Shown in pieces: positions 63,006-64,000 of a stretch of DNA of 64,000 nt. The notes beneath the pieces are model-generated. The model made no database searches. It was not told where the DNA came from and was given only the letters and a program-made list of their open reading frames with translations. Source of the stretch: Arthrobacter sp. efr-133-TYG-118 (GTDB lineage Bacteria > Actinomycetota > Actinomycetes > Actinomycetales > Micrococcaceae); NCBI RefSeq assembly GCF_030209755.1, contig NZ_JARVRH010000004.1:248001-312000 (forward strand), read 5' to 3'. The translations under genes were made by a program, and so were the position numbers. Numbering within the stretch: the first letter of the stretch is position 1; each line of letters opens with the position of its first letter.

Positions 63006-63776
63006 GTGAAAGAAGTAAATGGTTCTATCATTCGAAGAAACCAGTGCAGCACGAGTCGAGGAAGGCTTACTTTTGTTGCTTTGGTTATGGGACTTCTGCT
63101 TATCGGAATCACTCCGATGGCCGTCGCGGCTCCACTGGGCGATACAGCGGAAGGGCTAGGTAGCTCGAACAATCTCACTTCCACGGACGAAGCCAGACTC
63201 CGGGCATCTTTCAATGAATTCGACGTAGGCTCAGCTCAGCAGGACAAGTTGATCAAGAAGTTACGGGCCGGGCAGCCTCTCGACGCGTTTACAGGTGTCG
63301 CACCTGTCCTTATCGAGGATCGGTCAACTCGCACCAAAGCGATGATTATCGAGCGGTTTGCTGATGGTTCGTTCAAGGCACAGAGCGTGGAAAGGCCCTT
63401 GGAAGCGGCCTCCGCAGCTGTCACGCTAAGCGCCGTAATCACGAACTGCAACTACGCGGGCGGTAGCGGCTATGCCGTTTACAGCGGGTGCAGCATTGCG
63501 GCTAACTGGAGCGGAATAATCAACGTTGCGTTTGTTGCCACGTATCAACATGTCAACGGCGGGCCCAGCAGCATCCTCTCCGTCGGAAATTCCACTCAGA
63601 ATTGCGCGGGCGTGAGTTGCTCGTCCCCAACAGTGTGGATTGGCCGAGGAACTTCCATCGGAACCACACCAGCATGGGCCCAAGCGCAATCCAGGGTCCA
63701 GGCAGCATGGGGATCATGGGAAGTATGGGTACAGCTTCAGGTGCGCCCATACACAGCAACAGTGTCACAATCATAG
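63006..63776 (+). CDS. Secreted protein of unknown function paired with a PLDc_N protein (second copy)
   Basis: A 256-aa exported protein: long signal peptide ending GITPMAVAAPLG (~residue 40), a charged helical segment (EARLRASFNEFDVGSAQQDK, LIKKLRAGQPLDAF) and a C-terminal beta-rich domain with four Cys and Trp-rich stretches (ANWSGIINVAFVATYQHVNG, GSWEVWVQLQVRPY). The start is GTG with AAAGAAAG upstream. It parallels the 45555-46292 protein in order of segments and in having a PLDc_N gene 2 bases downstream. Confidence 0.72.
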   Translation: MKEVNGSIIRRNQCSTSRGRLTFVALVMGLLLIGITPMAVAAPLGDTAEGLGSSNNLTSTDEARLRASFNEFDVGSAQQDKLIKKLRAGQPLDAFTGVAPVLIEDRSTRTKAMIIERFADGSFKAQSVERPLEAASAAVTLSAVITNCNYAGGSGYAVYSGCSIAANWSGIINVAFVATYQHVNGGPSSILSVGNSTQNCAGVSCSSPTVWIGRGTSIGTTPAWAQAQSRVQAAWGSWEVWVQLQVRPYTATVSQS

Positions 63777-63778
63777 TC

Positions 63779-64000
63779 ATGGCCCTATCCATGATGCTGA
63801 ACTCAACTGACCCGGTTAACCCAGAGGTCAACTCCTGGGCTACCCCTGTTTTTGGCATCGTCTATGTGGTGTTGGTTGTCGTCGCGCTTGCAGCGCTTAC
63901 CGCCGCAAAGGGGATTCCCACTCCAGTCAAAGTGGCGATTGGAGTCGCGATCTTCGTATTGCCTTTTATAGGCTCAGTTGCCTGGATTATCTACTCACAA
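63779..64000 (+). CDS. PLDc_N-type membrane protein (partial, runs off the window)
   Basis: The 74 residues seen contain two helices, FGIVYVVLVVVALAALTAAK and AIGVAIFVLPFIGSVAWIIY, the PLDc_N pattern also found at 45289-45537. ATG 63779 is 2 bases after the secreted-protein stop. The gene continues beyond 64000. Confidence 0.68.
   Translation, partial: MALSMMLNSTDPVNPEVNSWATPVFGIVYVVLVVVALAALTAAKGIPTPVKVAIGVAIFVLPFIGSVAWIIYSQ

Noticed and set aside
1..64000. tRNA, rRNA, transposase or phage integrase genes
   Set aside because: None recognised by eye; no att-like duplication at a tRNA or integrase gene supports a mobile-element boundary, although the 25-46 kb region looks accessory.

Overview
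The window looks like chromosomal DNA of a high-GC actinobacterium of the Micrococcaceae, most like Arthrobacter/Paenarthrobacter. I base this on a monomeric isocitrate dehydrogenase, a mycothiol-type (DinB-like) maleylpyruvate isomerase, a DUF6350/PerM-like protein beside purN, four GAF-ANTAR proteins, many GTG starts and stop/start (ATGA) overlaps. No rRNA or tRNA gene and no CRISPR array was recognised. Assignments come from reading motifs and family resemblance; no database search was run.

Layout. 1-3.5 kb: the start of icd (minus strand) and two tandem secreted trypsin-like proteases. 3.6-12 kb: purH, purN and a PerM-like gene (minus), with purH and purN separated by a plus-strand cassette for N-acetylmuramic acid salvage (BadF-type kinase, murQ, MFS importer); then a DUF4383 protein. 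12.2-18.5 kb: a complete 3-hydroxybenzoate/gentisate pathway: AAHS importer and 3-hydroxybenzoate 6-monooxygenase on the plus strand, gentisate dioxygenase, fumarylpyruvate hydrolase and maleylpyruvate isomerase on the minus strand, with an IclR regulator and two matching 17-bp palindromes. 18.6-25.3 kb: flotillin with an NfeD-like partner, a secreted polysaccharide deacetylase with duplicated C-terminal modules, a GT4 glycosyltransferase and a UDP-sugar dehydrogenase.

25.3-46.3 kb is an accessory region. Its most notable content is a probable circular bacteriocin cluster (25.6-29.6 kb): an 88-aa precursor resembling the AS-48/uberolysin/amylocyclicin family, a SpoIIM/DUF95 membrane protein, further membrane proteins and an ABC ATPase, then a large LuxR/AAA regulator on the opposite strand. 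An array of 9-bp units spaced 21-22 bp apart lies upstream of the precursor. Related arrays lie upstream of the regulator (inverted, so oriented towards it) and upstream of a separate small operon at 62.6 kb. Next come cspA, a complete Wadjet operon (jetABCD), a VapBC-type toxin-antitoxin pair, a lipoprotein, an ABC-2 exporter, and a secreted protein paired with a PLDc_N membrane protein.

46.4-64 kb: glyoxalase-like genes (one with an in-frame amber codon), an SDR gene with a probable frameshift, a flavoprotein monooxygenase, an APH-like kinase, GNAT, TmrB-like and 2H-phosphoesterase proteins, a stand-alone GyrA-like helical fragment, an ECF sigma factor with a LysM membrane partner, four GAF-ANTAR regulators, and an AT-richer end carrying a second secreted-protein/PLDc_N operon that runs off the window.

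Several families of dispersed intergenic hairpins and repeats recur across the window and often sit at gene 3' ends.
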